Assembly (NCBI RefSeq): GCF_014196625.1 | Contig: NZ_JACIDZ010000010.1 | Span: 1-64,000 of the forward strand | DNA: 64,000 bases | Origin: Martelella radicis | GTDB lineage: Bacteria; Pseudomonadota; Alphaproteobacteria; Rhizobiales; Rhizobiaceae | Direction: 5' to 3' | Notes under the pieces: model-generated | Told to the model about the DNA's origin: nothing | The model's input: only the letters and a program-made list of their open reading frames with translations | Databases searched by the model: none | Made by a program: the position numbers and the translations under genes | In this document: positions 18,560-28,028 of the stretch, piece by piece | How positions within the stretch are numbered: position 1 is the first letter of the stretch | How the letters are laid out: the number at the start of each line of letters is the position of its first letter

Positions 18560-19336
18560 ATGGCTGATCTTCGTAACTATCAGAACCGCGCGCAGGCGGG
18601 AGCGCACGCGAGTGCTGAAATCGATCAGGGTCTGCGCGCCTATATGCTGCGCATCTACAATCTCATGGCGCTTGGCCTGGTGATCACTGGTGTGATGGCC
18701 TTCGGCCTGAGCTCGCTCGCCACCACCACGGATCAGGCTGCCGCCGTTGCGCAGCTGCCCAACGGCATCCTGCTGACGAGCGTCGGCGCCGCCGTCTACG
18801 GCTCGCCGCTGAAGTGGCTGGTCATGTTCGCGCCGCTGATCGCGTTCTTCTTCCTGGCCTTCAGGGTCAACAAGATGAGCGTGAGCGCCGCGCAGACCTC
18901 GTTCTGGGTCTATGCCGCGCTGACCGGCCTGTCGCTGTCGTCGATCTTCATCATGTACACGACGGCCAGCATCGTACAGACCTTCTTCATCACCGCGGCT
19001 TCGTTCGGTGCGCTGTCGCTCTACGGCTACACCACCAAGCGTGATCTGTCGGCCATGGGCTCCTTCATGGTGATCGGCCTGTTCGGCATCCTGATCGCCA
19101 TGGTGGTCAACATCTTCCTGCAGTCGAGCGCACTGTCCTTCGCCGTTTCGGTAATCGGCGTTCTGGTCTTTGCCGGCCTGACCGCCTGGGACACGCAGAA
19201 GCTCAAGGAAATGTACTATGAGGGCGACGGTCATGAAGTCGCCGGCCGCAAGGCTGTCATGGGCGCTCTGACGCTCTACCTCGACTTCATCAACATGTTC
19301 CTGTTCCTGCTGCGCCTGATGGGCAACCGGAACTGA
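18560..19336 (+). CDS. Bax inhibitor-1/YccA family membrane protein
   Basis: This is a 258-residue protein with seven predicted transmembrane helices. The family traits are EIDQGLRAYMLRIYNLMALGLV before TM1, ALTGLSLSSIF in the middle, GVLVFAGLTAWDTQKLKEMY near TM6 and LDFINMFLFLLRLMG at the end. Members act in membrane protein quality control (YccA with FtsH) or as pH-gated calcium leak channels; which applies here is unknown. The start at 18560 has AAGAGGAAATTG upstream; a GTG at 18527 is less likely. It has its own terminator. Confidence 0.94.
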   Translation: MADLRNYQNRAQAGAHASAEIDQGLRAYMLRIYNLMALGLVITGVMAFGLSSLATTTDQAAAVAQLPNGILLTSVGAAVYGSPLKWLVMFAPLIAFFFLAFRVNKMSVSAAQTSFWVYAALTGLSLSSIFIMYTTASIVQTFFITAASFGALSLYGYTTKRDLSAMGSFMVIGLFGILIAMVVNIFLQSSALSFAVSVIGVLVFAGLTAWDTQKLKEMYYEGDGHEVAGRKAVMGALTLYLDFINMFLFLLRLMGNRN

Positions 19337-19358
19337 TCACACGCATATCAAACCGATC

Positions 19359-19385
19359 AAGGCGGCCTTCGGGGCCGCCTTTTTC
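19359..19385 (+). terminator. Rho-independent terminator after the Bax-inhibitor gene
   Basis: A strong GC stem, AAGGCGGCC / GGCCGCCTT with a TTCGG loop, is followed by a run of T (TTTTTC). It lies 22 nt after the stop codon at 19336. Confidence 0.92.
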
Positions 19386-19416
19386 ATGTCCGAAACCGAA
19401 ACGAACCACACAAGCC

Positions 19417-19950
19417 ATGGCCGTCACATTACGCCCCGCCACCCCCGCCGATATTCCCGCCATCACCGAAATCTACGCCGAAAGCGTACTGAACGGCGTT
19501 GCAAGCTACGAGCTTGAGCCGCCCTCGCGCGGGGACATGAACGCCCGTATGGTTGCCATCAACGCCGGCGGCTACCCCTATCTCGCCGCGTTCGAGGCTG
19601 ATGCCCTGCTTGGCTATGCCTATGCAAGTGCCTTCCGCACCCGCCCGGCCTATCGCTGGCTTGTCGAGAATTCGGTCTATATCGCTCCGCAGGCGCGCGG
19701 ACGCGGTGTCGGGAAGCTGCTGCTTCATCAATTGTTGGAGGACTGCGAGATGCGCGGTTTCCGGCAGATGGTCGCGGTCATCGGCGGGGCCAGCCCGGCC
19801 TCGATCGCACTGCACGCATCCTGCGGCTTTGCCGAGGCCGGCAGGCTGACCGGAACCGGGTTCAAGCACGGTCGCTGGCTCGATACGGTGTTCATGCAGC
19901 GCGCGCTCGGAAAGGGCAATGCCGCCGACCCGCTGCCACTGGCGCTCTGA
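19417..19950 (+). CDS. GNAT N-acetyltransferase, phosphinothricin acetyltransferase-like
   Basis: This is a 177-residue acetyl-CoA-dependent N-acetyltransferase of the PAT/Bar/YncA group. It begins LRPATPADIPAITEIYAESV. It has VASYELEPPSR (the region around the catalytic loop), YAYASAFRTRPAYRWLVENSVYI, and the acetyl-CoA-binding motif A QARGRGVGKLLL (R/Q-x-x-G-x-G/A). A conserved VIGGASPASIALHASCGF ending completes the fold. Homologues acetylate methionine sulfoximine, methionine sulfone or phosphinothricin. The natural substrate here is not known. The gene stands alone just after a terminator. Confidence 0.9.
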   Translation: MAVTLRPATPADIPAITEIYAESVLNGVASYELEPPSRGDMNARMVAINAGGYPYLAAFEADALLGYAYASAFRTRPAYRWLVENSVYIAPQARGRGVGKLLLHQLLEDCEMRGFRQMVAVIGGASPASIALHASCGFAEAGRLTGTGFKHGRWLDTVFMQRALGKGNAADPLPLAL

Positions 19951-19965
19951 CCCGGTTTGCGAGGA

Positions 19966-20361
19966 CTATTTCTCGACAAGTTTCAGCTTGCGGTCGAAGA
20001 CTTTCAGAACCTGGCGCAGGTCGTGACCGCGCTTCAGCACCATTCCGGCGGTATTGGTGACGCTGAAAGCCCCCTGTTTTGATGCGAGTTTCGGATTTTT
20101 CTCGATCCTGAACATCGGCATTTCGCCGGAGCGCTTGAACACGGAAAACACCGCCTTGTCCTTCATGTGATCGAGTGCGTAATCGCGCCATTCGCCCTCG
20201 CCCACCATCCGGCCGTAAACCCAGAGGATGGCGTCGAGTTCGCGCCGGTGGAAAGTCACGGGCAGCGGTTCGGCCTTCTTTCCCGGCCGGAACTCGGCGA
20301 GTTCAACGACATTGCTGCCGTCCGTCTCGTCCTTGCGTTGCGTATCCGGCTTCTGCGCCAT
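19966..20361 (-). CDS. DUF2794 domain protein
   Basis: This is a 131-residue cytoplasmic protein found in many Alphaproteobacteria. The core from about residue 35 reads PVTFHRRELDAILWVYGRMV then GEGEWRDYALD, FSVFKRSGEMPMFRIEK and KQGAFSVTNTAGMVLKRGH, which I recognise as DUF2794. Its function is unknown. The start at 20361 (MAQKPDTQ) has GGAAG upstream. It converges with the acetyltransferase gene, with 15 bp between stops. Confidence 0.82.
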   Translation of the reverse strand: MAQKPDTQRKDETDGSNVVELAEFRPGKKAEPLPVTFHRRELDAILWVYGRMVGEGEWRDYALDHMKDKAVFSVFKRSGEMPMFRIEKNPKLASKQGAFSVTNTAGMVLKRGHDLRQVLKVFDRKLKLVEK

Positions 20362-20623
20362 GCTCTTCCGCCTCGCATCCTGATTACAGTTAAGTGACAG
20401 TCTGCCCGCTTCAGCCGAAATTGCAAGAGCCGCTTTCCACCCGCGTTTGAAAGTCAGAACCAAGAATTTGTTAACCCAAACGGCTTATCAATTCGGCAAG
20501 GGTTTTCGATCAGTAGTGCGTATCCATGTGTCCAGGCATCCCAAAACCGCTCGCCTTTTGCGCGTTCGACACGCGCCTGCCGGCTGCATCGCGCCACGTT
20601 GACGGGCGAAGGGCGGCGCGCAG

Positions 20624-21784
20624 ATGAGCATTATCCGCAAGGACCTGGGGCCAAGACCCCCTCACCGACTCAAATCGAAGCTTTCCGTGGTGCGTCCCGG
20701 CAAGGCGGTTGCTGACCTCCGTCTGGAACTGAGAAGCGGCGGCGAGTTCTCGATCTTTTCCGAAGCGCCCGACGATCTCGAACCGGCCATAGACCGCCTT
20801 GCCGATCAGGCGATCGAGGCGAACCCTTTCCACACCGCCGCCTTCGTGATGAAGGCTCTCGGCGACACGGACACGCATCAGCGCCTGGCCCTGATCGAGG
20901 ATACGGCCATGTCCGCGAATTCCGGAGCGCTTGCTGCGCTGATGGGCTTTTCGGTAACGGACAGGGGTTCTCACATGGTGGCAACGGCAGCCGATGGCGG
21001 CTATCACGCCCCGCTGATCGCGCGCCAGCGCCCGATGGCGACGATTGACCAACTCTTCGAGGCTCTCGCAGGCTCGCTTGCCAATCTTCCGGGCATCATC
21101 GCGTTTCCGGGGCTTCTCGCAGACGGCGCCTTCATGCGCTCGGCGCGCGCCGTGGCGGCTGCCCGCGGTCTTGCCTTCCGGGTTGCGGGCGCCTTCCGCG
21201 CCCGCGCGCTCAACGGCAGGATCGAACCCGCCGGCGTACTTTCACATGAGGAACGCGAAGCCTGGCAGGACAGCCTCGGCCGATGGGAAGCACTGCAGAA
21301 ACGGGGCCGGATCACCTACCGGGTCGCCCGCAACCCACGTGAAATTTCAGCCGTGCTGGAAGACCTCGCTCTTCTGTGCGACACGCCCGAGCAGGCGAGC
21401 CGCTTCTCCGCCTTCGTGCCGGTGGCCAGGCTTCTTTCGGAGCGCGACCGGCTCAGGATCCACACGCTCCATCTCGACGACAATCTGATCGCGGCGGCCC
21501 TTCAGCCCGTTCACCGGGCCGAAGCCTGGGTCTGGAAGGTGCTGGTGCGGCCGGACATGGCCGATCAGGCGGTCGACGAACAACTGATGATGCGGTTGAC
21601 CGAGTTCAACCTCGCCGACGTCAATATAGCCGTCACCCGCGTCGCCCCGGCGACAGGTCCATTTCTGGCGGAGCGCCTGTGGCCGGGCGAAGACGGCTAT
21701 GCAAGCCTGCTTGTCGCTCTACGCCCGGGCATGGACCGCGCGCTCGACAGCGTCGCCGTGACATATGAAGAACAAAGCGCCTGA
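20624..21784 (+). CDS. Divergent BioF2/CelD-type acyltransferase-like protein
   Basis: The 386-residue soluble protein has no close family that I can name with confidence. Its pattern resembles the BioF2-like (Acetyltransf_6, CelD/BcsL) double-GNAT family. It has an early segment RLADQAIEANPFHTAAFVMKAL (usual form EpNPFf.P..l..al), a central basic helix EAWQDSLGRWEALQKRGRIT followed by YRVARNPREISAVLEDL, and a late strand LRIHTLHLDDNLIAAALQP with WVWKVLVRPD. The usual GWKG and AYDE...SPG motifs are absent or heavily changed, so catalytic activity is uncertain. The start at 20624 lacks a clear ribosome-binding site. It is monocistronic and divergent from the DUF2794 gene. Confidence 0.6.
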   Translation: MSIIRKDLGPRPPHRLKSKLSVVRPGKAVADLRLELRSGGEFSIFSEAPDDLEPAIDRLADQAIEANPFHTAAFVMKALGDTDTHQRLALIEDTAMSANSGALAALMGFSVTDRGSHMVATAADGGYHAPLIARQRPMATIDQLFEALAGSLANLPGIIAFPGLLADGAFMRSARAVAAARGLAFRVAGAFRARALNGRIEPAGVLSHEEREAWQDSLGRWEALQKRGRITYRVARNPREISAVLEDLALLCDTPEQASRFSAFVPVARLLSERDRLRIHTLHLDDNLIAAALQPVHRAEAWVWKVLVRPDMADQAVDEQLMMRLTEFNLADVNIAVTRVAPATGPFLAERLWPGEDGYASLLVALRPGMDRALDSVAVTYEEQSA

Positions 21785-21829
21785 TGCCAAATACCGATGA
21801 TTAGGCGTTTCGGTATCTTGATCGATCCT

Positions 21830-22420
21830 TCACGGGCAGGGTTTCAGCCGCGATTCCTCGGGACGGTTCATCAGCGCGAAAATGTCGATATCCTGTAGCA
21901 GCGGGTGGAACCCCTCCTCCGTGCCGGCCTCGATCAGAACGTCGAGCGGCACGGCCGGTGCAACCATCGGCCCGTTCCAGCAGGTCGCATCGAGATCGAC
22001 GGAGAATCCCGGCTTGGCGCCACCGGCCTCGCGGGCGGCAGCCATTTCCTGCTGCTGATCCCTGAGCGCCAGCGCAACGGCCGGCGACAGGCGCAGGACG
22101 GTCAGCGTCTGGCCGGGTTTGCGGAATTCGGCCACCGCCGCGGCCTCCGCAGCCGCATCCGCCGCCATCAGCGTATAATCCCGGCTGATCTCACCGGATC
22201 CGGATTTCTGGTAGACGGTCAGGACGATCTCGTTCTTCGGCAAGCGGAACTCCTCCGGCGCCAGCACCGCGATCCGGAGCGAGGCCGGATTGGCGGCGAT
22301 CGGCGACGGGATCGTCGGCTTGGCGCCCGGCAGAAAATTCAGGGAGCAGGCGGAGACCAGCGCAAGACCGCACATCGCCAGATATTTCGAGAAAGACTGC
22401 TTACGCATCATGCCGACCAT
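21830..22420 (-). CDS. Hypothetical lipoprotein
   Basis: The 196-residue protein has a signal peptide and lipobox LVSAC (Cys25 from the first ATG), so it should be anchored in the inner or outer membrane. The mature part starts SLNFLPGAKPTIPSP. It then has a domain with LRIAVLAPEEFRLPKNEIVLTVYQKS, an alanine-rich helix AADAAAEAAAVAEFRKPGQTL, and a C-terminal DATCWNGPMV...PLDVLIEAG...GFHPLLQDIDIFAL segment with one Cys and a final Cys-Pro. I do not recognise the family. Two more ATGs follow within five codons. It sits between the acyltransferase-like gene (converging, 45 bp) and frk. Confidence 0.75.
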   Translation of the reverse strand: MVGMMRKQSFSKYLAMCGLALVSACSLNFLPGAKPTIPSPIAANPASLRIAVLAPEEFRLPKNEIVLTVYQKSGSGEISRDYTLMAADAAAEAAAVAEFRKPGQTLTVLRLSPAVALALRDQQQEMAAAREAGGAKPGFSVDLDATCWNGPMVAPAVPLDVLIEAGTEEGFHPLLQDIDIFALMNRPEESRLKPCP

Positions 22421-22486
22421 TCTTGTGCCAAGGATTGACCCCGGACCTTAGTCAAACATGCTTAAGAGCGGGTAAAGGGTCGCTTT

Positions 22487-23413
22487 TCAAAGCCCGATCT
22501 CATGCGCATAGGGCGGGTTGGCGCCGGCGCGGGAGACGGTGACGGCGGCAGCCTTGGCGCCGAGCGCCAGCGCGTCGGCAATCGCTTCGGGAGAGAGCGT
22601 TCCGATCTTCTCCTTGGTCAGGAGGCCGGCGATATCGAGCGAGGCCAGAATGCCGGCATCGAACGTGTCGCCCGCTCCGACGGTATCGACCACCGCGACC
22701 TTTTCGCTCGGCACCTCGACCTTGTGCTCCGCGGTGTAGCCGATCGCGCCATCCGCGCCGCAGGTGATGACGACGAGACTCGCGCCGGCCGCAATCCAGT
22801 GGCGGGCCTTCTCGTCAAGCGAGCCCTCAAGGCCGAACCAGTCGAGATCCTCATCGGAGAATTTCACGATGTCCGACTTTGCCGCCATCCGCTCGATCCG
22901 CGCCCGGTGGCTTGCCGGATCGGTGATGAAGGTCGGTCGGATATTGGGATCGAGCGAGATCACGCGCTTATCCGCCTCGCGCATCAACAGCGCCTCGTAG
23001 GTGGAGCCGCAGGGCTCGGGAATGAGGCTGATTGCGCCGAAATGCATCGCCGTGCAGTCATCGCCGATTTCGGGCAGGTCATCCTCGGTGATCATTCGGC
23101 CCGCCGTGTTCTCGTCGTAGAAGGCATAGCTCGCCGAGCCGTTGACCAGCTTGACGAAGGCGAGCGTGGTCGGGCGGTCGGAGATGGCGACAAAGCTGTG
23201 ATTGACCTTCGAGGCGTCCAGCTTTTCACGAATGATGTCGCCCATCAGGTCGGAAGAAATGCCGGAAAAGAAGCCGGTCTTGCGGCCGAGCCGCGCAAGC
23301 GCGACCGCCGTGTTGCAGACCGCACCGCCCGCGTAAGGTGCAAAGGCGGGCTCGCCCTTGTCCGTCTCGCGCGGCAGCATGTCGATCAGGGCTTCTCCGC
23401 AGCATAAAATCAT
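22487..23413 (-). CDS. frk: Fructokinase, PfkB family
   Basis: This is a 308-residue ribokinase-family sugar kinase that phosphorylates fructose to fructose-6-phosphate. It starts ILCCGEALIDMLPRETDKG and has PYAGGAVCNTAVALARLG, the first PfkB signature. The second signature is VVDTVGAGDTFDAGILASL, with the catalytic Asp in GAGDTF. Length and sequence fit rhizobial Frk proteins. The start at 23413 has GGGAG upstream, with MILCC matching the family N-terminus. It follows pyrE on the same strand 63 bp later and may be cotranscribed. Confidence 0.9.
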   Translation of the reverse strand: MILCCGEALIDMLPRETDKGEPAFAPYAGGAVCNTAVALARLGRKTGFFSGISSDLMGDIIREKLDASKVNHSFVAISDRPTTLAFVKLVNGSASYAFYDENTAGRMITEDDLPEIGDDCTAMHFGAISLIPEPCGSTYEALLMREADKRVISLDPNIRPTFITDPASHRARIERMAAKSDIVKFSDEDLDWFGLEGSLDEKARHWIAAGASLVVITCGADGAIGYTAEHKVEVPSEKVAVVDTVGAGDTFDAGILASLDIAGLLTKEKIGTLSPEAIADALALGAKAAAVTVSRAGANPPYAHEIGL

Positions 23414-23476
23414 CGTCTTCTCCCAATTCCTATTAGCGTCCATGCAAGAGGACGCACTCCGCCGGCTCTTGCGTCG

Positions 23477-24172
23477 TCAGACGATCAGTTCCTCAAGCCC
23501 GCCGCGCGCCCGCGACCACTCCATCGGATGATCGAGAAAGGCGCCGACCGCATCCAGCGTTGCCTGATCGGCGAGCCCGTCCTTGCGCGCGACTGCAAGC
23601 ACGTCCTTCCAGGTGGCGATATAATGAAGGTCAACGCCGCCCTCGCGGAAACGTTTCTCCGCCTCGCCGAAAATTCCATAGTAGAACAATGCCATGCCGT
23701 GTTCCACCACGCCGCCGGCTGCGCGGATGGCATTGATGAAGTTGAACATTGAACCGCCGGCCGTCGTCAGGTCCTCGATCACCAGAACCCGCGCGCCCTT
23801 CGGCAGGTGGCCTTCGATCTGCGCGTTCTTGCCGTAGCCCTTCGGCTTCTTGCGCACATAGATCATCGGCAGTTCCAGCCGGTCGGCCAGGAAGGCGGCG
23901 AAGGGAATGCCGGCCGTCTCGCCGCCCGCCACGCAATCGAATTTCTCGAAGCCCGCATCGGCAAGCACCCGGGCGGCGGCGAAATCCATCAGCGTGGAGC
24001 GGATACGCGGATAGGAAATCAGCTGGCGGCAGTCGATATAGACGGGGCTGACCAGGCCGGAGGCAAGCTTGTAGGGCTCGTCCGGCGAAAAATGCACCGC
24101 GCCGATTTCCCACAGCATGCGCGCCATCAGATCGCCCATCACCGCGGGTTCCGCGAAACTTGCTCTGCTCAT
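23477..24172 (-). CDS. pyrE: Orotate phosphoribosyltransferase
   Basis: PyrE forms orotidine-5'-phosphate from orotate and PRPP in pyrimidine synthesis. The 231-residue protein has the PRPP-binding motif [14 protein letters not shown], the flexible-loop region [17 protein letters not shown], and the N-terminal [24 protein letters not shown] typical of the family. The start at 24172 (MSRASFAEP) has AGAGGA upstream; an extension to 24277 is open but lacks similarity. The pyrC gene lies far away at 60-61 kb. Confidence 0.95.
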   Translation of the reverse strand: MSRASFAEPAVMGDLMARMLWEIGAVHFSPDEPYKLASGLVSPVYIDCRQLISYPRIRSTLMDFAAARVLADAGFEKFDCVAGGETAGIPFAAFLADRLELPMIYVRKKPKGYGKNAQIEGHLPKGARVLVIEDLTTAGGSMFNFINAIRAAGGVVEHGMALFYYGIFGEAEKRFREGGVDLHYIATWKDVLAVARKDGLADQATLDAVGAFLDHPMEWSRARGGLEELIV

Positions 24173-24426
24173 CTCAACAATCCTCTTGTGCTGCGGCTTT
24201 TCGGGATGCGGGGAGGCGGCATCCCTGAAAGCCCTCTTGTCGGCGCGAAACTCCGCTGACGGCCGCCCGATGACCAATTGGACAATCAGGCGTGAAAAAT
24301 CAATCGCCGCAGGGCTGTTTCAACAGAGCCGAACGGCTGACCGGGACAGCATAGCGCAACCGGGTACACCCGCAATGACGGATATTAAATCGTTTAGAAA
24401 ATCTTGTCGCCGCTTCGTGGACGCAG

Positions 24427-25110
24427 CTAGACTTCCATCGAATATCCTGCGCCGCGCACGGTGCGAATGACATCCGGCATCTGCGAAAAGTTGAGCGCCT
24501 TCCTGAGGCGGCCGACATGGACGTCGACGGTGCGCTCGTCCACATAGATGTCATGCCCCCAGACCCCGTCGAGCAGTTGCGCGCGCGAAAACACTCGGCC
24601 GGGCGAGGTCATCAGGAACTCCAGAAGCCTGAACTCGGTCGGGCCGAGGCGGACTTCGCGCGTCTTTCGATGCACCCGATGGGTCTCGCGATCAAGTTCG
24701 ATATCGCCGCATTTCAGCACGCTGGAAAGCACTTCCGGGCGGGCGCGCCGCAGGATGGCCTTGACCCGCGCCATCAGTTCCGGCGTGGAGAACGGCTTGA
24801 CGACATAGTCATCGGCGCCGATCGCGAGACCCCGCACCCGCTCGCTCTCCTCGCCCCGCGCCGTCAGCATGATGATCGGCAGGCGTTCGGTCTCGGGCCG
24901 CATCCTCAGGCGACGGCAAAGCTCGATGCCGGAAACGCCCGGCAGCATCCAATCGAGCAGAAGCAGGTCGGGCACCCGCTCCTGAAGCCGGATCTCGGCC
25001 TCGTCGCCCCGCATGATGGTTTCGACCTCATAGCCTTCCGCTTCGAGATTGTAACGCAGCAGAACGCTGAGCGCTTCCTCGTCTTCAACAACTGCGATTT
25101 TCGGAACCAT
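24427..25110 (-). CDS. phoB: Phosphate regulon response regulator PhoB
   Basis: This is a 227-residue OmpR-class response regulator. The receiver domain (1-120) has the acidic pocket VVEDEEAL, the phospho-acceptor in LLLLDWMLPGVSG and the conserved Lys in DDYVVKPFSTPEL. The C-terminal winged-helix domain contains VRLGPTEFRLLEFLMTSPGR then VFSRAQLLDGVWG and DVHVGRLRKAL. It activates Pho-box promoters when phosphate is scarce, with PhoR as the cognate kinase. It is the last gene of the phoR-pstSCAB-phoU-phoB block, 32 bp after phoU. Confidence 0.97.
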   Translation of the reverse strand: MVPKIAVVEDEEALSVLLRYNLEAEGYEVETIMRGDEAEIRLQERVPDLLLLDWMLPGVSGIELCRRLRMRPETERLPIIMLTARGEESERVRGLAIGADDYVVKPFSTPELMARVKAILRRARPEVLSSVLKCGDIELDRETHRVHRKTREVRLGPTEFRLLEFLMTSPGRVFSRAQLLDGVWGHDIYVDERTVDVHVGRLRKALNFSQMPDVIRTVRGAGYSMEV

Positions 25111-25142
25111 AGGACGTATGTCTCCCTTGTCTCAAAAGGCCT

Positions 25143-25856
25143 TTAAAGATCATCGGAACCGACGGCCGGGGAATTGTCGTCCTTCGGACGCTCTCCCTGC
25201 GGCTGCGAGCCGGTGGCGATGTAGTAGATCATTTCTGCGATATTGGTGGCGTGGTCGCCGATGCGCTCGATATTCTTGGCGCAGAACAGAAGATGGGTGC
25301 ACGAGGTGATGTTGCGCGGGTCCTCCATCATGTAGGTCAGGAGCTCGCGAAACAGCGAGGTGTAGATCGCGTCGATCTCGTCGTCGCGCTCGCGGATCGA
25401 GCTTGCCTTGTCGGCCTGGCGTGACGTGTAGGCGTCCAGCACTTCCTTCAATTGCAGGAGCGCCAGTTCCGACAGGTGCTCGATCCCGTGGGCAAGCTTG
25501 CGCGGCACCCCGGAGCCCTGCACCGAGATCACCCGCTTGGCAGTGTTCTTGGCCATGTCGCCGACACGCTCGAGATCGGATGCGATGCGGATCGCGCCCA
25601 TGATTTCGCGCAGGTCGGCTGCCACCGGCTGACGGCGGGCGATGATGACGACGGCTTTCTCGCCGATTTCGCGCTCCGCCTCGTCAAGCACGAGGTCGTC
25701 CTTGATCACCTTTTCGGCAAGCTCGGTATCGGTGTTGACGAGTGCCGAGACCGACTCGCTCACCATCTCCTCGGCCAGGCCGCCCATTTCGGAAATGCGG
25801 CGCTGGAGATATTTGAGTTCGTCATCGAATGCCGTCAGAATGTGCGAGGGAGCCAT
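25143..25856 (-). CDS. phoU: Phosphate signalling complex protein PhoU
   Basis: This is a 237-residue all-helical protein made of two three-helix PhoU repeats (SHILTAFDDELKYLQRRISEMGG near the start, IMGAIRIASDLERVGDMAKNTA, and CAKNIERIGDHATNIAEMI near the end). The two E-x-x-x-D/G-D-H-type metal-binding segments (DLERVGDMAKN, NIERIGDHATN) are present. It links the Pst transporter to PhoR and keeps the Pho regulon off when phosphate is plentiful. The start at 25856 has GGAAGGA upstream. It lies between pstB and phoB. Confidence 0.96.
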   Translation of the reverse strand: MAPSHILTAFDDELKYLQRRISEMGGLAEEMVSESVSALVNTDTELAEKVIKDDLVLDEAEREIGEKAVVIIARRQPVAADLREIMGAIRIASDLERVGDMAKNTAKRVISVQGSGVPRKLAHGIEHLSELALLQLKEVLDAYTSRQADKASSIRERDDEIDAIYTSLFRELLTYMMEDPRNITSCTHLLFCAKNIERIGDHATNIAEMIYYIATGSQPQGERPKDDNSPAVGSDDL

Positions 25857-25896
25857 GTCTGTTCCTTCCTTGGCGTGAGCGTGCGGCAACCGCCCC

Positions 25897-26664
25897 TCAG
25901 CCGAAACGTCCCATGATGTAGTCCTGGGTGCGCTGGTCCGCGGGATTGGTGAAAATCGTGTCGGTGCTGTTCTCCTCGACCATATGACCGAGATGGAACA
26001 TGGCCGTCCGTTCGGAAACGCGCGCGGCCTGCTGCATGGAATGGGTCACCATCACGATGGTGTAGTTTTCTTTCAACTCGGAGATCAGTTCCTCGACGCG
26101 GGCGGTCGCGATCGGATCGAGCGCCGAGCAGGGCTCATCCATGAGGATCACCTCCGGATTGACGGCAATGGCGCGGGCGATGCAAAGCCGCTGCTGCTGG
26201 CCGCCGGAAAGGCTGGTGCCCGGCTCGTGAAGCCGGTCCTTCACCTCGTTGAACAGGCCCGCCTTGATCAGGCTGGTCTCGACGATCTGGTCGAATTCGC
26301 CGCGATGGCGGGCAAGCCCGTGGATGCGCGGCCCGTAGGCGACATTCTCGTAGATCGACTTCGGGAAGGGATTGGGGTTCTGGAACACCATGCCGACGCG
26401 CGCCCTGAGTTCCACCACATCGATCCCCGAGGCGTAGATGTCCTCCCCGTCGAGCGTGATCGTGCCGGTGACGCGGCAATTGTCGATCGTGTCGTTCATG
26501 CGGTTGAGCGTGCGCAGGAAGGTCGACTTGCCGCAGCCCGACGGGCCGATCAGCGCGGTGACCGCGTTTTCGCGGATATTCAGGCTGACATCGAACAGCG
26601 CGCGCTTCTGTCCGTAGTAGACGGATACCGCCAGGCCGGCCATCTTGTAGGTCGTGTTGCTCAT
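25897..26664 (-). CDS. pstB: Phosphate ABC transporter ATP-binding protein PstB
   Basis: This is the 255-residue ATPase of the high-affinity phosphate importer. Walker A is GPSGCGKST, the signature is [15 protein letters not shown], Walker B is [13 protein letters not shown] and the H-loop is MVTHSM. The [18 protein letters not shown] segment after Walker A and [20 protein letters not shown] are specific to PstB. It is 35 bp downstream of pstA and 40 bp upstream of phoU. Confidence 0.97.
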   Translation of the reverse strand: MSNTTYKMAGLAVSVYYGQKRALFDVSLNIRENAVTALIGPSGCGKSTFLRTLNRMNDTIDNCRVTGTITLDGEDIYASGIDVVELRARVGMVFQNPNPFPKSIYENVAYGPRIHGLARHRGEFDQIVETSLIKAGLFNEVKDRLHEPGTSLSGGQQQRLCIARAIAVNPEVILMDEPCSALDPIATARVEELISELKENYTIVMVTHSMQQAARVSERTAMFHLGHMVEENSTDTIFTNPADQRTQDYIMGRFG

Positions 26665-26699
26665 TGTCTGTTTCCAAGTCTTTTCGCGTTCGCCATGGC

Positions 26700-28028
26700 C
26701 TATCTGCGTCGCTCGAAACGGCGCCTCAGGATGACGGCCGTGATGTTCATGAGGATGAGGAACGCCAGAAGCACGATGATGGCGGCGGAGGTGCGTTCGA
26801 CGAAGGCCCGCTCAGCCTCTCCCGCCCACATGTAGATCTGAACGGGGAGCGCCGTTGCCGGATCGAGCGGGCTTGCCGGATAGTCCGCGACGAAGGCGAC
26901 CATGCCGATCAGGAGCAGCGGCGCGGTTTCGCCGAGCGCCTGGGCAAGGCCGATGATGGTTCCCGTCAGGATGCCGGGCATGGCCTGCGGCAGGACGTGG
27001 TGGAACACCGCCTGCATTTTCGAGGCCCCGACGCCGAGTGCGGCCGAACGGATGGAGGACGGCACGGCCTGCAGCGCCGCGCGGGTGGCGATGATGATCG
27101 TCGGCAGCGTCATCAGCGTCAGCACCAGCCCGCCGACGAGCGAGGCGGAGCGCGGCAGGCCCAGAAGCCCGATGAACACGGCAAGCCCCAGGAGGCCGAA
27201 GATGATCGAGGGGACGGCCGCCAGATTGTTGATATTGATCTCGATGATATCCGTGAACCGGTTCTTCGGCGCGAATTCCTCCAGGTAGATCGCCGAGGCG
27301 ACGCCGATCGGCAAGGCGAGAAGCAGAACCACGCCCATCATGTAGAGCGTGCCGACAAAGGCAACGCCGATGCCGGCCGATTCCGGGCGGCTCGATGCGC
27401 CGTGGGTGAAGAAGCCGGTGTTGAAGGACTTCTGCATGAGGCCGAGCGCCTCAAGCCTTTCCATCCATTCAAGCTGACGATCGGAAACGCGGCGGCTCGT
27501 CTCGGGCACGGAAAGGTCGATCTGGCCCTTGTTGGCCGAGTCGATGTCGGCCGACGCCAGAAGCCGCACATTGACCGTTTCGCCAATCACCGATGGATCC
27601 TTCAACACGACGTCGCGTAGTTCCACCCGGCTCGAGCGGGAGATCATCCGCATCGCCTCGCGCAGTTCCGGACCATTATCCGGGCTGATTTCCAGCGTTT
27701 CGGCGAGCGCCGCCTCGACCAGTTCGGGATAGTCAGCCGTCAGCAGCAGGCGGGGGTCGTCTTCCCGCGCGCCCTCGGGATCGATGACGGCGGCATCGAA
27801 GGTGATGGGCAGGGTGATGGTCGTCTGCTCGAAGGCGGTATAGCCCTTGCCGACAACGGAAAACAGAAGGGCCGCGAGGAAGAAGATCCCGGCCGAGATC
27901 GCGAACATGCCGTAAAGGCGGAAGCGGCGTTCGGCCGCATGGCGGCGCCTCAACCCCTTGCGCCGGGTTTCCGCCAGTTGCCGACGGCTCTCCTCCCGCT
28001 CGGTCGCGGTGCTGAATGTCTCGGTCAT
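26700..28028 (-). CDS. pstA: Phosphate ABC transporter permease PstA
   Basis: This is a 442-residue inner-membrane permease. It is about 150 residues longer than E. coli PstA because of an N-terminal extension (DUF3333 type): a basic cytoplasmic start [16 protein letters not shown], one TM at about 35-60, then a periplasmic insert of about 170 residues. The classical permease part follows (about residues 230-440), with [30 protein letters not shown]- and [21 protein letters not shown] (the EAA loop region). Its start overlaps the pstC stop by 4 nt, so they are coupled. Confidence 0.95.
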   Translation of the reverse strand: MTETFSTATEREESRRQLAETRRKGLRRRHAAERRFRLYGMFAISAGIFFLAALLFSVVGKGYTAFEQTTITLPITFDAAVIDPEGAREDDPRLLLTADYPELVEAALAETLEISPDNGPELREAMRMISRSSRVELRDVVLKDPSVIGETVNVRLLASADIDSANKGQIDLSVPETSRRVSDRQLEWMERLEALGLMQKSFNTGFFTHGASSRPESAGIGVAFVGTLYMMGVVLLLALPIGVASAIYLEEFAPKNRFTDIIEININNLAAVPSIIFGLLGLAVFIGLLGLPRSASLVGGLVLTLMTLPTIIIATRAALQAVPSSIRSAALGVGASKMQAVFHHVLPQAMPGILTGTIIGLAQALGETAPLLLIGMVAFVADYPASPLDPATALPVQIYMWAGEAERAFVERTSAAIIVLLAFLILMNITAVILRRRFERRR

